A stretch of 49,035 nt of DNA from an uncultured Clostridia bacterium (GCA_947624285.1 CANQJS010000011.1:1-49035); one strand, 5' to 3'; shown: positions 34,470-44,130, numbered from the stretch's first letter. Notes: generated from the sequence alone by a model not told the origin. Program-made: numbers and translations.

Positions 34470-37103
34470 ATGTCAAAAAAGTATTGTTATCTTTTTTCTG
34501 AGGGTAATGCCAATATGAGGGAGCTGCTCGGCGGTAAAGGTGCTAACCTTGCCGAAATGACCAATATCGGTCTTCCCGTTCCCCAGGGCTTCACCATCAC
34601 AACGGAAGCGTGCACTCAGTATTATGAGGACGGCAGAGAAATCAACGATGAGATCATGGCGGAGATCAACGAGTATATCGTAAAGATGGAGGAAATCACC
34701 GGCAAAAAGTTCGGCGACAAGGAAAATCCTCTTCTCGTTTCCGTTCGTTCCGGCGCGAGAGCGTCCATGCCCGGTATGATGGACACCATCCTCAACCTCG
34801 GTCTCAACGAAGATGTTGTTGAGGTAATTGCGGCAAAATCCGGCAACCCCAGATGGGCTTGGGACTGCTACAGAAGATTTATCCAGATGTATTCCGATGT
34901 TGTTATGGAAGTCGGCAAAAAGTATTTTGAGGAGCTCATCGACAAGATGAAGGAGAAGAAAGGCGTTGTTTACGATGTTGAACTCACCGCCGATGATCTC
35001 AAAGAGCTTGCCTCTCAGTTCAAAGCCGAATATAAGGAAAAGATAGGCGAGGATTTCCCCGCCGACCCCAAAGAGCAGCTTATGGGCGCTATCAAGGCCG
35101 TTTTCCGCTCTTGGGATAACCCGCGCGCGAATGTTTACCGCCGCGATAACGATATTCCGTATTCTTGGGGCACCGCCGTCAATGTTCAGTCAATGGCATT
35201 CGGCAATATGGGCGATGACTGCGGCACGGGCGTTGCTTTCACCCGCGATCCCGCAACCGGCGAAAAGAAGCTTATGGGCGAATTTCTTATCAACGCTCAG
35301 GGCGAAGATGTTGTTGCCGGCGTTCGCACCCCCATGCCCATCGCTAAAATGGCTGAGGAATTCCCCGAGGCGTTCGCGCAGTTCAAGCAGGTTTGCGAAA
35401 CTCTTGAAAATCACTACAGAGATATGCAGGATATGGAATTTACCGTTGAGAATAAGAAGCTCTATATGCTTCAGACGAGAAACGGCAAGAGAACGGCTCA
35501 GGCCGCTTTACAGATCGCCTGCGACCTTGTTGACGAGGGTATGAGGACTCCTCAGGAGGCCGTTGAGATGATAGACCCCCGTAACCTTGACACGCTTCTT
35601 CATCCCCAGTTTGACGCCTCGGCGCTCAAGGCGGCCACTCCCGTAGGAAAGGGCCTCGGCGCTTCTCCCGGCGCGGCTTGCGGCAAAGTGGTATTCACTG
35701 CCGACGATGCCGTTGCATGGCACGAAAAGGGCGAGAAAGTAGTTCTTGTTCGTCTTGAGACCTCTCCCGAAGATATAACGGGTATGAAAGCCTCACAGGG
35801 CATACTCACCGTTCGCGGCGGTATGACCTCTCACGCCGCCGTTGTTGCCCGCGGTATGGGCACCTGCTGCGTATCGGGCTGCGGCGATATCAATATGGAT
35901 GAGGAAAACAAGAAATTCACCCTTGCCGGCAAGACCTATCATGAGGGCGATTATATTTCGATAGACGGCTCAACCGGCAATATCTATGACGGCATCATTC
36001 CCACGGTAGACGCTACGATAGCCGGCACATTCGGAAGAATTATGGCTTGGGCAGACGAGTTCAGAACTCTGAAGGTACGCACAAACGCCGATACTCCGGC
36101 GGACGCAAAGAAGGCGAGAGAGCTCGGCGCAGAGGGCATCGGCCTCTGCCGCACGGAGCATATGTTCTTTGAGGAGGACAGGATCGCCGCATTCCGCGAG
36201 ATGATATGCGCCGATACCGTTGAGGAGAGAGAGGCGGCTCTCGAAAAAATACTGCCCTATCAGCAGGGAGATTTCGAGAAGCTTTACGAGGCTCTTGAAG
36301 GCTGCCCCGTAACGATTCGTTTTCTTGATCCTCCGCTTCATGAATTTGTTCCCACCGAAGAGGACGATATCAAAAAGCTTGCCTACGCTCAGGGCAAATC
36401 CGTTGAGGATATCAAGGCCATAATCTCTTCTCTTCACGAGTTCAACCCGATGATGGGTCACCGCGGACTTCGTCTTGCCGTAACCTATCCCGAGATCGCG
36501 AAGATGCAGACGAAGGCGGTTATCCGCGCCGCTATAAATGTTCAGAAGGCTCACCCCGAATGGACCGTAGCGCCCGAGATCATGATCCCCCTTGCCTGCG
36601 ATACAAAAGAGCTCAAATATGTTAAAGATATAGTAGTTGCCACCGCCGACGCGGAGATTGCCGCCGCGGGCGTTGAAATGAAGTACGAAGTCGGCACGAT
36701 GATAGAGATCCCCCGCGCGGCTCTCACCGCCGGAGATATCGCCAAGGAAGCGGAATTCTTCTGCTTCGGCACGAACGATCTTACTCAGATGACCTACGGC
36801 TTCAGCCGTGACGACGCGGGCAAGTTCCTTGACGCGTATTACGATGTTAAGATATTCGAAAACGATCCGTTCGCAAAGCTTGACACAGTCGGCGTAGGCC
36901 AGCTTATGAAGATGGCGGTTAAGAACGGAAAGGCGACCCGCCCCGATCTTCACTGCGGTATCTGCGGTGAGCACGGCGGCGACCCGAGCTCAGTTGAGTT
37001 CTGCCACGAGATCGGTCTTGATTATGTTTCCTGCTCACCGTTCCGCGTTCCGATCGCCCGTCTTGCCGCTGCGCAGGCCGCGATCAAGGGCAGCAAGAAA
37101 TAA
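34470..37103 (+). CDS. ppdK: Pyruvate, phosphate dikinase
   Basis: Interconverts pyruvate, ATP and phosphate with PEP, AMP and pyrophosphate, and in anaerobes often runs as a pyrophosphate-linked pyruvate kinase substitute. An 877-residue protein. The N-terminal ATP-grasp part has LLGGKGANLAEMTNIGLPVPQGF and VSVRSGARASMPGMMDTILNLG. The swivelling phosphohistidine domain has His455 in GGMTSHAAVVARGMG. The C-terminal PEP barrel has GLCRTEHMF, MGHRGLR, FGTNDLTQMTYGFSRDD and HCGICGEHGGDP. Codon choice is strongly biased, as in rplM and gap, pointing to high expression. Confidence 0.98.
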   Translation: MSKKYCYLFSEGNANMRELLGGKGANLAEMTNIGLPVPQGFTITTEACTQYYEDGREINDEIMAEINEYIVKMEEITGKKFGDKENPLLVSVRSGARASMPGMMDTILNLGLNEDVVEVIAAKSGNPRWAWDCYRRFIQMYSDVVMEVGKKYFEELIDKMKEKKGVVYDVELTADDLKELASQFKAEYKEKIGEDFPADPKEQLMGAIKAVFRSWDNPRANVYRRDNDIPYSWGTAVNVQSMAFGNMGDDCGTGVAFTRDPATGEKKLMGEFLINAQGEDVVAGVRTPMPIAKMAEEFPEAFAQFKQVCETLENHYRDMQDMEFTVENKKLYMLQTRNGKRTAQAALQIACDLVDEGMRTPQEAVEMIDPRNLDTLLHPQFDASALKAATPVGKGLGASPGAACGKVVFTADDAVAWHEKGEKVVLVRLETSPEDITGMKASQGILTVRGGMTSHAAVVARGMGTCCVSGCGDINMDEENKKFTLAGKTYHEGDYISIDGSTGNIYDGIIPTVDATIAGTFGRIMAWADEFRTLKVRTNADTPADAKKARELGAEGIGLCRTEHMFFEEDRIAAFREMICADTVEEREAALEKILPYQQGDFEKLYEALEGCPVTIRFLDPPLHEFVPTEEDDIKKLAYAQGKSVEDIKAIISSLHEFNPMMGHRGLRLAVTYPEIAKMQTKAVIRAAINVQKAHPEWTVAPEIMIPLACDTKELKYVKDIVVATADAEIAAAGVEMKYEVGTMIEIPRAALTAGDIAKEAEFFCFGTNDLTQMTYGFSRDDAGKFLDAYYDVKIFENDPFAKLDTVGVGQLMKMAVKNGKATRPDLHCGICGEHGGDPSSVEFCHEIGLDYVSCSPFRVPIARLAAAQAAIKGSKK

Positions 37104-37132
37104 TAAAATCCGCTGAATTTGCGCTCGAAAAC

Positions 37133-37150
37133 CGATGCGCGCAAGCATCG
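37133..37150. repeat. Small CGATGC hairpin after ppdK
   Basis: CGATGC, GCGCAA, GCATCG: a perfect 6 bp stem. It resembles the tip of hairpin copy B at 16566 and may be a degenerate relative of that family. Confidence 0.35.
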
Positions 37151-37186
37151 TTGAGCAGATATAAAAACAGCGCTGCATATTTGAAC

Positions 37187-37223
37187 AAAATCCCTCTGCC
37201 GAAAAATCGGCAGAGGGATTTTT
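37187..37223. terminator. Terminator between ppdK and the methyltransferase gene
   Basis: AAAATCCCTCTGCCG and CGGCAGAGGGATTTT form a perfect 15 bp stem with an AAAAAT loop, followed by T. It lies between convergent genes and could serve both. Confidence 0.9.
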
Positions 37224-37299
37224 GTTGCCTGTTTCATTATGAGCCGTTTCTCAAAAGCAATCAACATATTAAAACTATTTATATAATTGCCTGTATTTA

Positions 37300-38064
37300 T
37301 TAAATGTTCTTTGTAAAAATCAAATGATTGAAAAACGCGATATTTTTATATTCGTCAATATTGCAAGCCTTCATTTCCAGCTCAAGCATATTATCATACC
37401 ACTCGTCGGTATATTTGATTTTATCGTTTGATGATAAAGCGAAAAATGCGCGGATACCGTAAATATTATCAATCATCAGCCCTAATTTATCGGAATTGCC
37501 GATAAGATAATCGTTGCCGTATGTATCACGGCTGCCAAACATACTGCCCCCGTCGTCACGGCTTTTGCTCAGCAGTTCAAGAGCCGATTCGGGATCGTCG
37601 CCGAATACGGCATACGCAAGAACCCTGCCTGCCAAATTATGCTTTACTATCGACAGCTTGCCACCCTGCTTTAAAACCCTCGTGAGTTGTTTTAAAATCA
37701 TTCCCTTATCGGAAACATACTCCAAAACATTATGGCAGAGCACCAAATCAAAGCTGCCGCTCGGCATATCCTTTAATATTTCAATATCTCCGTTAATCAA
37801 AGTAAAATCATTGTCTTTGATTCTCATACTTAGCATATCATTGTTTGGCTCAACGGCGGTTACATTGTGATTTTTCGCGTAATGATTTGCCGTTACGCAA
37901 AATCCCGCGCCGTAATCCAAAATATTCAGCTTTGGGCTTTCGGGAATTGATAATTGCATGTATATCATTTCATAGAACATTCTGCCCCAAGGCTGTTCTA
38001 TAAGCTTTCTGTAATCTTTAACGGAACTCGGCATAACAACACTCTTTTCAATGTTTTTATTCAT
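37300..38064 (-). CDS. Class I SAM-dependent methyltransferase
   Basis: About 254 residues with a Rossmann-like methyltransferase core: motif I NILDYGAGFCVTANHYA, acidic VEPNNDM at the end of strand 2, INGDIEIL, and FDLVLCHNVLEYVSDKG as motif IV. Substrate unknown. The gene is AT-richer than its neighbours. The start is uncertain: ATG at 38064 has no clear ribosome binding site, while ATG at 38034 follows AAAAGAG. It stands alone, convergent with ppdK and divergent from the DUF2804 gene. Confidence 0.72.
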   Translation of the reverse strand: MNKNIEKSVVMPSSVKDYRKLIEQPWGRMFYEMIYMQLSIPESPKLNILDYGAGFCVTANHYAKNHNVTAVEPNNDMLSMRIKDNDFTLINGDIEILKDMPSGSFDLVLCHNVLEYVSDKGMILKQLTRVLKQGGKLSIVKHNLAGRVLAYAVFGDDPESALELLSKSRDDGGSMFGSRDTYGNDYLIGNSDKLGLMIDNIYGIRAFFALSSNDKIKYTDEWYDNMLELEMKACNIDEYKNIAFFNHLIFTKNI

Positions 38065-38202
38065 TTTACAATATTGGATTTTATTTGTAAACAAAAAACG
38101 AGATAGCCGAGCGGCAAATTTAATACATTTATTAAAAAGCTCTTCTGTTTTCTCAAAATTTATGTTACAATAAATATGAAATATATTTCAAGGGGTAATA
38201 TT

Positions 38203-39243
38203 ATGCAGCACGAGATAAAGGAAAAGCAGAAACTGCTTGATAAAAACGGCAATATCGCGGAGCCGGGCTTCGCCAAAAAGCTCCTTTGGCAGTACAGCAG
38301 GGAGGACATAAAAGCGCCCAAAATCCGTATAAAGGAATGGGATTATTACTACATAGGCAACAGGGACTACGGGCTTTGCCTCACTCTTTCGGACGCGGGC
38401 TTCGTAAGCTGCCTTACCGTATCTTTTCTTGAATTCGGTGAAAATCCTATTCAAATGAACGATTCCGAGATAGGTCTTTTGCCGCTGGGCAAGCTCAATC
38501 TGCCGCCCACGAGCGAAACGGGAAATGTGGGCGCAAAGGTCGGCACATGCGATATGCGTTTTGAAAACGACGGCGCATCGCGGCATTTATACGGCTCTTA
38601 CGGCAATTACTGCAACACGAAAAAAACTCTCGTTTTCGATGTTACGCTTACCGATTTTCCCGAGGAGAGCATGGTGATAGCCACGCCGTTTGACAAGGAT
38701 AAGCATTTTTACTACAATCAGAAAATCAACTGTATGCGCGCCGAGGGCTATTTTGAATTTGACGGAAAGCGCTATGATTTCAACAGAGAAAACGGAGCGC
38801 TCGCCACGCTCGACTGGGGCAGAGGCGTCTGGACTTACGACAACACATGGTACTGGGGCTCTGGTCAGATGTATCTTGAGGACGGCAGCAGATTCGGCTT
38901 CAATATCGGTTACGGCTTCGGCAACACATCGGCGGCGAGCGAGAATATGCTGTTTTACAACGGCAAATCGCATAAGCTTGAGGATATAACCTTTAATATC
39001 CCGAAAAACGGCGATGAATATCTTTACACCGAGCCGTGGACCTTCACCTCTTCCGACGGCAGATTTGAAATGGATTTCAAGCCGATCATCGACCGCCGGT
39101 CGCCGCTTGATTTGAAGGTTTTGTGTATGCTGCCGCATCAGGTGTTTGGGCTTATGAGCGGCAAGGCGGTGCTTGACGACGGCACCGAAATCGTTATCAA
39201 AGATAAGCTTGTGTTCGCCGAAAGAGTACACAACAAATGGTAA
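38203..39243 (+). CDS. DUF2804 family protein
   Basis: A 346-residue soluble protein recognised as DUF2804 from its opening (LLDKNGNIAEPGFAKK) and its aromatic beta-rich body (WDYYYIGNRDYGLCLTLSD, LDWGRGVWTYDNTWYWGSG, FGFNIGYGFGN). The family is conserved in bacteria without a firm function; the beta-sandwich look suggests a lipocalin- or carbohydrate-related fold, which is inference. ATG at 38203 is chosen because AAGGGG lies just upstream; an in-frame ATG nine codons earlier has none. Confidence 0.78.
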   Translation: MQHEIKEKQKLLDKNGNIAEPGFAKKLLWQYSREDIKAPKIRIKEWDYYYIGNRDYGLCLTLSDAGFVSCLTVSFLEFGENPIQMNDSEIGLLPLGKLNLPPTSETGNVGAKVGTCDMRFENDGASRHLYGSYGNYCNTKKTLVFDVTLTDFPEESMVIATPFDKDKHFYYNQKINCMRAEGYFEFDGKRYDFNRENGALATLDWGRGVWTYDNTWYWGSGQMYLEDGSRFGFNIGYGFGNTSAASENMLFYNGKSHKLEDITFNIPKNGDEYLYTEPWTFTSSDGRFEMDFKPIIDRRSPLDLKVLCMLPHQVFGLMSGKAVLDDGTEIVIKDKLVFAERVHNKW

Positions 39244-39325
39244 ATGATTTACTTGCGGAGCTTTGATTAAGCGCCGATAAGGCATTATTTGTTTAAGGCA
39301 CAAATTTTTGCGCAATAACGCGTCT
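39244..39325. other. Intergenic sequence between the DUF2804 gene and its terminator
   Basis: No gene is visible. GGAGC, TTAA and CCGATAAG occur in the same order as in the element at 30490. The match is weak and may be chance. Confidence 0.2.
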
Positions 39326-39364
39326 AAAGCCGCCGATATGCGTTTGCATTATCGGCGGCTTTTG
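39326..39364 (+). repeat. CCGATATGC hairpin, copy C; terminator after the DUF2804 gene
   Basis: GCCGCCGATATGC (39329-39341), loop GTTT, GCATTATCGGCGGC (39346-39359), with AAA before and TTTT after. The 10 bp base is perfect and the tip has a one-base bulge. It shares its stem and AAAGCC/GGCTTTT frame with copies A and B. Confidence 0.65.
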
Positions 39365-39440
39365 CTTTGTTTTTTTATTTTTTCTTAATTTTTTCATTAC
39401 CGCGTTTGAATAATAAAAGTGTTTAATCATATTTAATGGG

Positions 39441-39469
39441 TTACCTTATGTTCGATTATATGTTATACT
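39441..39469 (+). promoter_or_regulatory. Promoter of the two-component system
   Basis: TTACCT (39441-39446), 17 bp, TATACT (39464-39469). Confidence 0.45.
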
Positions 39470-39498
39470 AAGACCTGTAACGGAAAGGAGAGTTGATT

Positions 39499-40188
39499 GT
39501 GGAGACAGTTCTTGTATGCGACGACGATCAGGCGATACTTGATTCCATTGAAATTTATCTTAAGCTTGAGGGCTACAATGTGCTGAAGGCCGAGGACGGC
39601 GAAAAGGCGCTGGAGCTTATCAGGGATAATGAGATCCACTGCCTTGTTTTGGACATAATGATGCCGAAGCTTGACGGCTTGCAGGCAACCTTGCGGATAA
39701 GAAAAACTCACAGCTTTCCCATAATTATGCTTTCCGCAAAATCCGAGGATACGGATAAGATAACGGGGCTTAGCTTCGGCGCAGACGATTATGTGACTAA
39801 ACCGTTCAATCCCCTTGAGCTTGTGGCAAGGGTGAAATCGCAGATAAGGCGCTATGTTTCGTTTCAGGGATTCGTTAAGAAAGAATCGCAGATAGTCACT
39901 GGCGGGTTGGTGCTCGATACGGACGCGAAAACCGTTTCGGTAGACGGCGCCAATGTAAAGCTCACCGCAACGGAGTATATGATACTCGAATATCTTTGCA
40001 AAAATATGGGCAGGGTGCTCTCCTCCGGCCAAATCTACGAGGGCGTTTGGAACGAGCCGTCCTTCGGAAATGAAAAAACCGTAACGGTGCATATAAAGAA
40101 CATAAGAGAAAAGATAGAGATAAATCCGAAAGACCCGAAATATATTAAGGTGGTGTATGGCCTTGGATACAAAATGGAAAAGATATAA
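39499..40188 (+). CDS. OmpR/PhoB-family response regulator
   Basis: A 229-residue DNA-binding regulator. The receiver domain (1-115) has the acidic triad CDDDQ, the phosphorylation Asp52 in CLVLDIMMPKLDG, and the switch residues of IIMLSAKSE and VTKPFNPLEL. The C-terminal winged helix (from about 130) ends in the typical KTVTVHIKNIREKIE and VYGLGYKM. GTG at 39499 is chosen: GGAAAGGAG lies 8 nt before it but only 2 nt before the earlier TTG at 39493. It overlaps the histidine kinase gene by 32 bp and is surely its partner. Confidence 0.93.
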   Translation: METVLVCDDDQAILDSIEIYLKLEGYNVLKAEDGEKALELIRDNEIHCLVLDIMMPKLDGLQATLRIRKTHSFPIIMLSAKSEDTDKITGLSFGADDYVTKPFNPLELVARVKSQIRRYVSFQGFVKKESQIVTGGLVLDTDAKTVSVDGANVKLTATEYMILEYLCKNMGRVLSSGQIYEGVWNEPSFGNEKTVTVHIKNIREKIEINPKDPKYIKVVYGLGYKMEKI

Positions 40189-42622
40189 GTATTCAAAATT
40201 CAACAAAATTCTCTGTTTCGCGCTTGCCTGCGTATTTCTTGTCATCGCTTTTTCCCAAATATCCACCATTGTGTTTAAGATATGGTATGAGGCGGATACG
40301 GATAAAAACGGCTCGTTTATTTCTTCCGATTTTTTCTTCACGACGCTGAACAGGGATCTTTCCGAAATCACGCAGTCGCTTAGGTATGAAACGGAGAGAA
40401 AAGAGGCAAACGCTTATTACGAAAACGCCGTTGAAGACGCGTTTAAGGCATACAAGCGCGAAGAGAAAAAGGCGCTTGTTTCAAAAGACACGATCAATGA
40501 GCTTGTAAAGCAGGCGCTGGAAGAATCCGGAAATCCGGATACTTATGTTGATGTTGACCTTATCAACAATGTGTTTGATATGCACATTTATAAGGGAAAC
40601 GACGGAAATTACTATGATTTGGATTTTGACACCCATACACTTGAGGCGGCAGATATTCAGAGCAATCATATAAATTTCGGAAAAACGGATACTAACGCGA
40701 AGGAAATGATCAAAGAATTTCTGCTGTCGAATGCCTACTCGGGGAATTATTACGATTCGCCGTACATTCCGGATTTTAAAAACATTCTTTATCTGTATGA
40801 AATAAACGGCGACGAGTCGTTTTCTGAGATAGGCGATAAAAATCAGTTTATAAAAAAAGTCAAAAGCGGTGAGGGCGTTAGCTTTTATATTGAAAACGGA
40901 AAGCTTTACAAGAGCAAAGCGCTTGAAGAAAGCGGTATGAAGACATCGGACGCCAAATATTACGCCGGAATATATAATTTTGACACAAACGAAGCAAAGG
41001 CGGGAGATATCAGAACAGACAGCAAACTGTATGTTCTTATTAACACGGCGTTTTCCGCAGACGATGAATACGCTTTTTTGAACGCTTTTTATAACGATTA
41101 TCTGCGCGTAAGCTTTACGCAAGCCATTACATACGCATTCATAAGCGTTCTCGCGTTCCTTATGTTCGCGGTGTTCTCCGTGCGGCTCACGGGTCACGAT
41201 CAAAACGGCGGCATTTCTGTATCCGCCTTAGATAAATTGCCTACGGATCTGCGCTTTGTGTTTGATACCGCCTGCTGTATCGGCCTCGGATTCGCCCTTA
41301 TAGGCGGGTTGTGGAGTCTGATAGATCAAGCTGTTTATAACTATAATTACGCTCAGCAGTTCTTTGATACGCCGGATACCGTTTTTAAGCTGCTGAAAGC
41401 GGCGGCGGCTGTTTGCGTTTGCGGCATATATTTCTTTGTTACGGATTTTGTATTTTCCTTTGCAAGAAATATCAAGGCGGGCAGATCCGTATTAAAAAAC
41501 ACGGTTATATATGCTATCATCAAATTATTTTATAAATATGTTATTCTTACTATAAAAAAGATAGCGGATAAGTTCATATATATAGTCGTATCGCTTTTTA
41601 AAAAACCGAAAAAACTGAGTAAAAAAGTTATCGTAACGGCAGTTGCTTATACGCTCGTAAATGTACTTGCACTTTCGGCGACTTTATTCTTTATTCTCGC
41701 AGAAACCATATGGCCTTGCTTGTTGATCGTCTTAGCGCTTATGGTGTTTGACATTTATGTTGTTTACAAGGCCGTATATTTCCTTAAAAGCCTTGACGCC
41801 ATAATAGACGCGGGACAAAGGCGGGAAACGCCGGAGCTTGACACACAAGCCCTGCCGGAAAGCCTTAAGACACTCGTTCAAAGCCTTGAGAGCACAAACG
41901 CCGATTTGCAGACCGCCGTTTCAAAGGCCGTAAGGGACGAGCGAACAAAGGCGGAACTCATCACGAATGTTTCCCACGATTTGAAAACGCCGCTCACCTC
42001 GGTCATCAATTATATTGATTTGCTGAAAAAATGCGATATACAGGATGAAACCGAGTGCAAATATATAGGCATAATAGATGAAAAATCAAAAAAGCTGAAA
42101 CGGCTCATTGAGGATCTCATCGAGGCGTCAAAGGTCTCCTCGGGCAACATAACGCTCAACAAAACCGTTATAAACCTAAACGAGCTTGCGTCGCAGGCAA
42201 TAGTGGAGGAAGCGGAGGGCTTTGAAAAGAACGGTCTTAAAATAGTGTTTGAAGAGTCCAAAAAGAAGTACACCGTTTTCGCCGACGGCTCCAAAATCTA
42301 TCGCGTATTTGAAAATCTGCTCACTAACGCGAAAAAATATTCCGCGCCGGGCACAAGAGTTTACGCAAGATTATATGAGGACGGCGATTTCGGATATTTC
42401 GAGCTTAAAAACATATCGAAAGAGCAGCTCAACATATCCGTTGACGAATTGACGGAAAGGTTTGTGAGAGGCGATAAATCGAGAAGTCAGGACGGAAACG
42501 GGCTGGGGCTTTCGATAGCCAAAGAACTTTGCATACTGAACGGCGGCGAGCTTATCCTCGCAATAGACGGAGATCTCTTCAAAGCAACCGTAAAGCTGCC
42601 GAGAAATGAATATGTAAATTAA
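40157..42622 (+). CDS. Large multi-pass sensor histidine kinase
   Basis: An 821-residue membrane kinase, cognate to the response regulator it overlaps. TM1 is at about 17-39, followed by an extracytoplasmic sensor of roughly 280 residues with no recognised fold. More membrane segments follow at about 322-344, 369-390, 411-435 and a pair within 491-545. The cytoplasmic kinase has a coiled linker (about 575-600), the H box with phospho-acceptor His607 in NVSHDLKTPLTSV, the N box FENLLTNAKKYS and the G box GNGLGLSIAKEL. Membrane segments between sensor and kinase are more numerous than in ordinary two-pass kinases. GGTGG precedes the ATG. Stimulus unknown. Confidence 0.88.
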   Translation: MALDTKWKRYKYSKFNKILCFALACVFLVIAFSQISTIVFKIWYEADTDKNGSFISSDFFFTTLNRDLSEITQSLRYETERKEANAYYENAVEDAFKAYKREEKKALVSKDTINELVKQALEESGNPDTYVDVDLINNVFDMHIYKGNDGNYYDLDFDTHTLEAADIQSNHINFGKTDTNAKEMIKEFLLSNAYSGNYYDSPYIPDFKNILYLYEINGDESFSEIGDKNQFIKKVKSGEGVSFYIENGKLYKSKALEESGMKTSDAKYYAGIYNFDTNEAKAGDIRTDSKLYVLINTAFSADDEYAFLNAFYNDYLRVSFTQAITYAFISVLAFLMFAVFSVRLTGHDQNGGISVSALDKLPTDLRFVFDTACCIGLGFALIGGLWSLIDQAVYNYNYAQQFFDTPDTVFKLLKAAAAVCVCGIYFFVTDFVFSFARNIKAGRSVLKNTVIYAIIKLFYKYVILTIKKIADKFIYIVVSLFKKPKKLSKKVIVTAVAYTLVNVLALSATLFFILAETIWPCLLIVLALMVFDIYVVYKAVYFLKSLDAIIDAGQRRETPELDTQALPESLKTLVQSLESTNADLQTAVSKAVRDERTKAELITNVSHDLKTPLTSVINYIDLLKKCDIQDETECKYIGIIDEKSKKLKRLIEDLIEASKVSSGNITLNKTVINLNELASQAIVEEAEGFEKNGLKIVFEESKKKYTVFADGSKIYRVFENLLTNAKKYSAPGTRVYARLYEDGDFGYFELKNISKEQLNISVDELTERFVRGDKSRSQDGNGLGLSIAKELCILNGGELILAIDGDLFKATVKLPRNEYVN

Positions 42623-42631
42623 AAAGTTAGT

Positions 42632-42660
42632 TTGACAAAACATGGTTTCTCCCTCATAAT
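42632..42660 (+). promoter_or_regulatory. Promoter of the MFS transporter gene
   Basis: Perfect TTGACA (42632-42637), 17 bp, CATAAT (42655-42660), then GAGGGGG before the ATG at 42682. A short leader, with its own strong promoter independent of the kinase operon. Confidence 0.75.
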
Positions 42661-42681
42661 AGATATGAGGGGGAAATTTTT

Positions 42682-44016
42682 ATGTCTTCAAACAAATCAA
42701 CAAAGCTTTCCGCGAAAATATGGTTTTGCATCGCCGTATTCGGGCTTGTGGGCCAGCTTGCGTGGGTAATCGAAAATATGTATTTCAATGTGTATCTTTT
42801 CGATGTGATCGGCGGCACTGCAACTGATATCGCCACCATGGTGGCGGCGTCTGCCATAACAGCCGCGGCGACCACGCTTATTATGGGCGCATTGTCGGAT
42901 AAGCTCGGCAAGCGCAAGGTGTTCATCACCTTCGGTTATATCATCTGGGGTCTTGTCACCGCTTCCTTCGGGCTCATCACGGTGGACAACACAAGCAAGA
43001 TCTTCCACACGGCTAATATCGTTGCCGCCACCGCGATGCTAATAGTTATTATGGACTGCGTTATGACATTTTTCGGCTCGACCGCTTCCGACGCGGCGTT
43101 CAACAGCTGGGTCACGGATATAACGGACGATACAAACAGGGGCAGAGCAGAGGCGGTGCTTCAGGCAATGCCGCTCGTTTCAATGATACTTGTTTTCGGC
43201 GTGCTGGACGGCTTTAAGCAAAAGGGCCAGTGGGATATTTTCTTCTACATAGTAGGCGGGGCAACATCCGTTTGCGGTGTGCTCGGGCTTTTCGTTTTGA
43301 AAGATAAGCCCGGCATAAAGGCAAATAAAGAAAACTATTTTAAAAACATTTTCTACGGCTTCAGACCGTCCACCGTAAAGAAAAACAAGATGCTGTATAT
43401 CACCTTCGCCGTGTTCTGCATATTGAACATAGCCTATCAGGTGTTTATGCCGTATATCATAATCTATCTTGAAAAATGCCTCGGAATCACGGATTACGCG
43501 CTTCCGCTGGGGGCAATTCTTGTGCTTGCGGCTGTGTTCTCCGTAATTATGGGCAGAATAATAGATAAGTACGGTAAAGTCAAATTTATGATACCCGCCA
43601 TCTGCGTTCTTGTATGCGGATTTGTCGGTATGTATTTTATGGTAGATGTTCCCCTTGCGTTGCTTATCGTTGTGGGCACGGTAATGATGGGCGCGTTTCT
43701 CGTCACCTCCGCCACGGTAAGCGGAACGATAAGGGATTATACGCCCGAGGATAAAGTCGGCCTTTTCCAAGGCATCAGAATGGTGTTCCAGGTGCTCATA
43801 CCGATGGTTGCAGGTCCGTACATCGGCGCGGCGGTCATCGCAAACAACAACGCCACCTATATGGATATGGGCGTTGAAAAGAAAATACCCACGCCAAATA
43901 TTTTCCTCGCCGCCGCTGTTGTGGGAGCTTTCGCGATAATCCCCGCGATAGCGCTGTTGAAGAAAACCGCCAAAGCGGCAAAGGAAGCTCAGGTCACGGG
44001 CGAAAAACAGCCCTAA
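42682..44016 (+). CDS. Major facilitator superfamily transporter
   Basis: A 444-residue permease with about 12 membrane helices. The loop-2/3 signature of the superfamily appears as MGALSDKLGKRKVF, with its repeat MGRIIDKYGKVKF in the second half. SDAAFNSWVTDITDDTNRGRAEA resembles the sugar/cation symporter branch. The substrate cannot be assigned; an oligosaccharide or sugar is plausible given the glycosidases in the window. It lies 59 bp after the kinase gene and may be regulated by that system, but has its own promoter. Confidence 0.82.
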   Translation: MSSNKSTKLSAKIWFCIAVFGLVGQLAWVIENMYFNVYLFDVIGGTATDIATMVAASAITAAATTLIMGALSDKLGKRKVFITFGYIIWGLVTASFGLITVDNTSKIFHTANIVAATAMLIVIMDCVMTFFGSTASDAAFNSWVTDITDDTNRGRAEAVLQAMPLVSMILVFGVLDGFKQKGQWDIFFYIVGGATSVCGVLGLFVLKDKPGIKANKENYFKNIFYGFRPSTVKKNKMLYITFAVFCILNIAYQVFMPYIIIYLEKCLGITDYALPLGAILVLAAVFSVIMGRIIDKYGKVKFMIPAICVLVCGFVGMYFMVDVPLALLIVVGTVMMGAFLVTSATVSGTIRDYTPEDKVGLFQGIRMVFQVLIPMVAGPYIGAAVIANNNATYMDMGVEKKIPTPNIFLAAAVVGAFAIIPAIALLKKTAKAAKEAQVTGEKQP

Positions 44017-44092
44017 TATTGATATATAACCGGCGTTAATCCTTTTCCTTTTTGTTTAGAATTAACAAAGTTTGGGAAATGGAAAAAAATTC

Positions 44093-44121
44093 TTGATATT
44101 CGTCGATAAAGAGTATAGAAT
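44093..44121 (+). promoter_or_regulatory. gap promoter
   Basis: TTGATA (44093-44098), 17 bp, TAGAAT (44116-44121). The start point would fall just before the palindrome at 44131. Confidence 0.5.
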
Positions 44122-44130
44122 ATATACGAT

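Noticed and set aside
27647-36974. Long open frames antisense to adhE (27647-29209) and ppdK (35970-36974), and similar ones opposite other genes
   Set aside because: They lie wholly over well-identified genes, have no family resemblance or ribosome binding sites, and arise from the codon bias of the sense strand.
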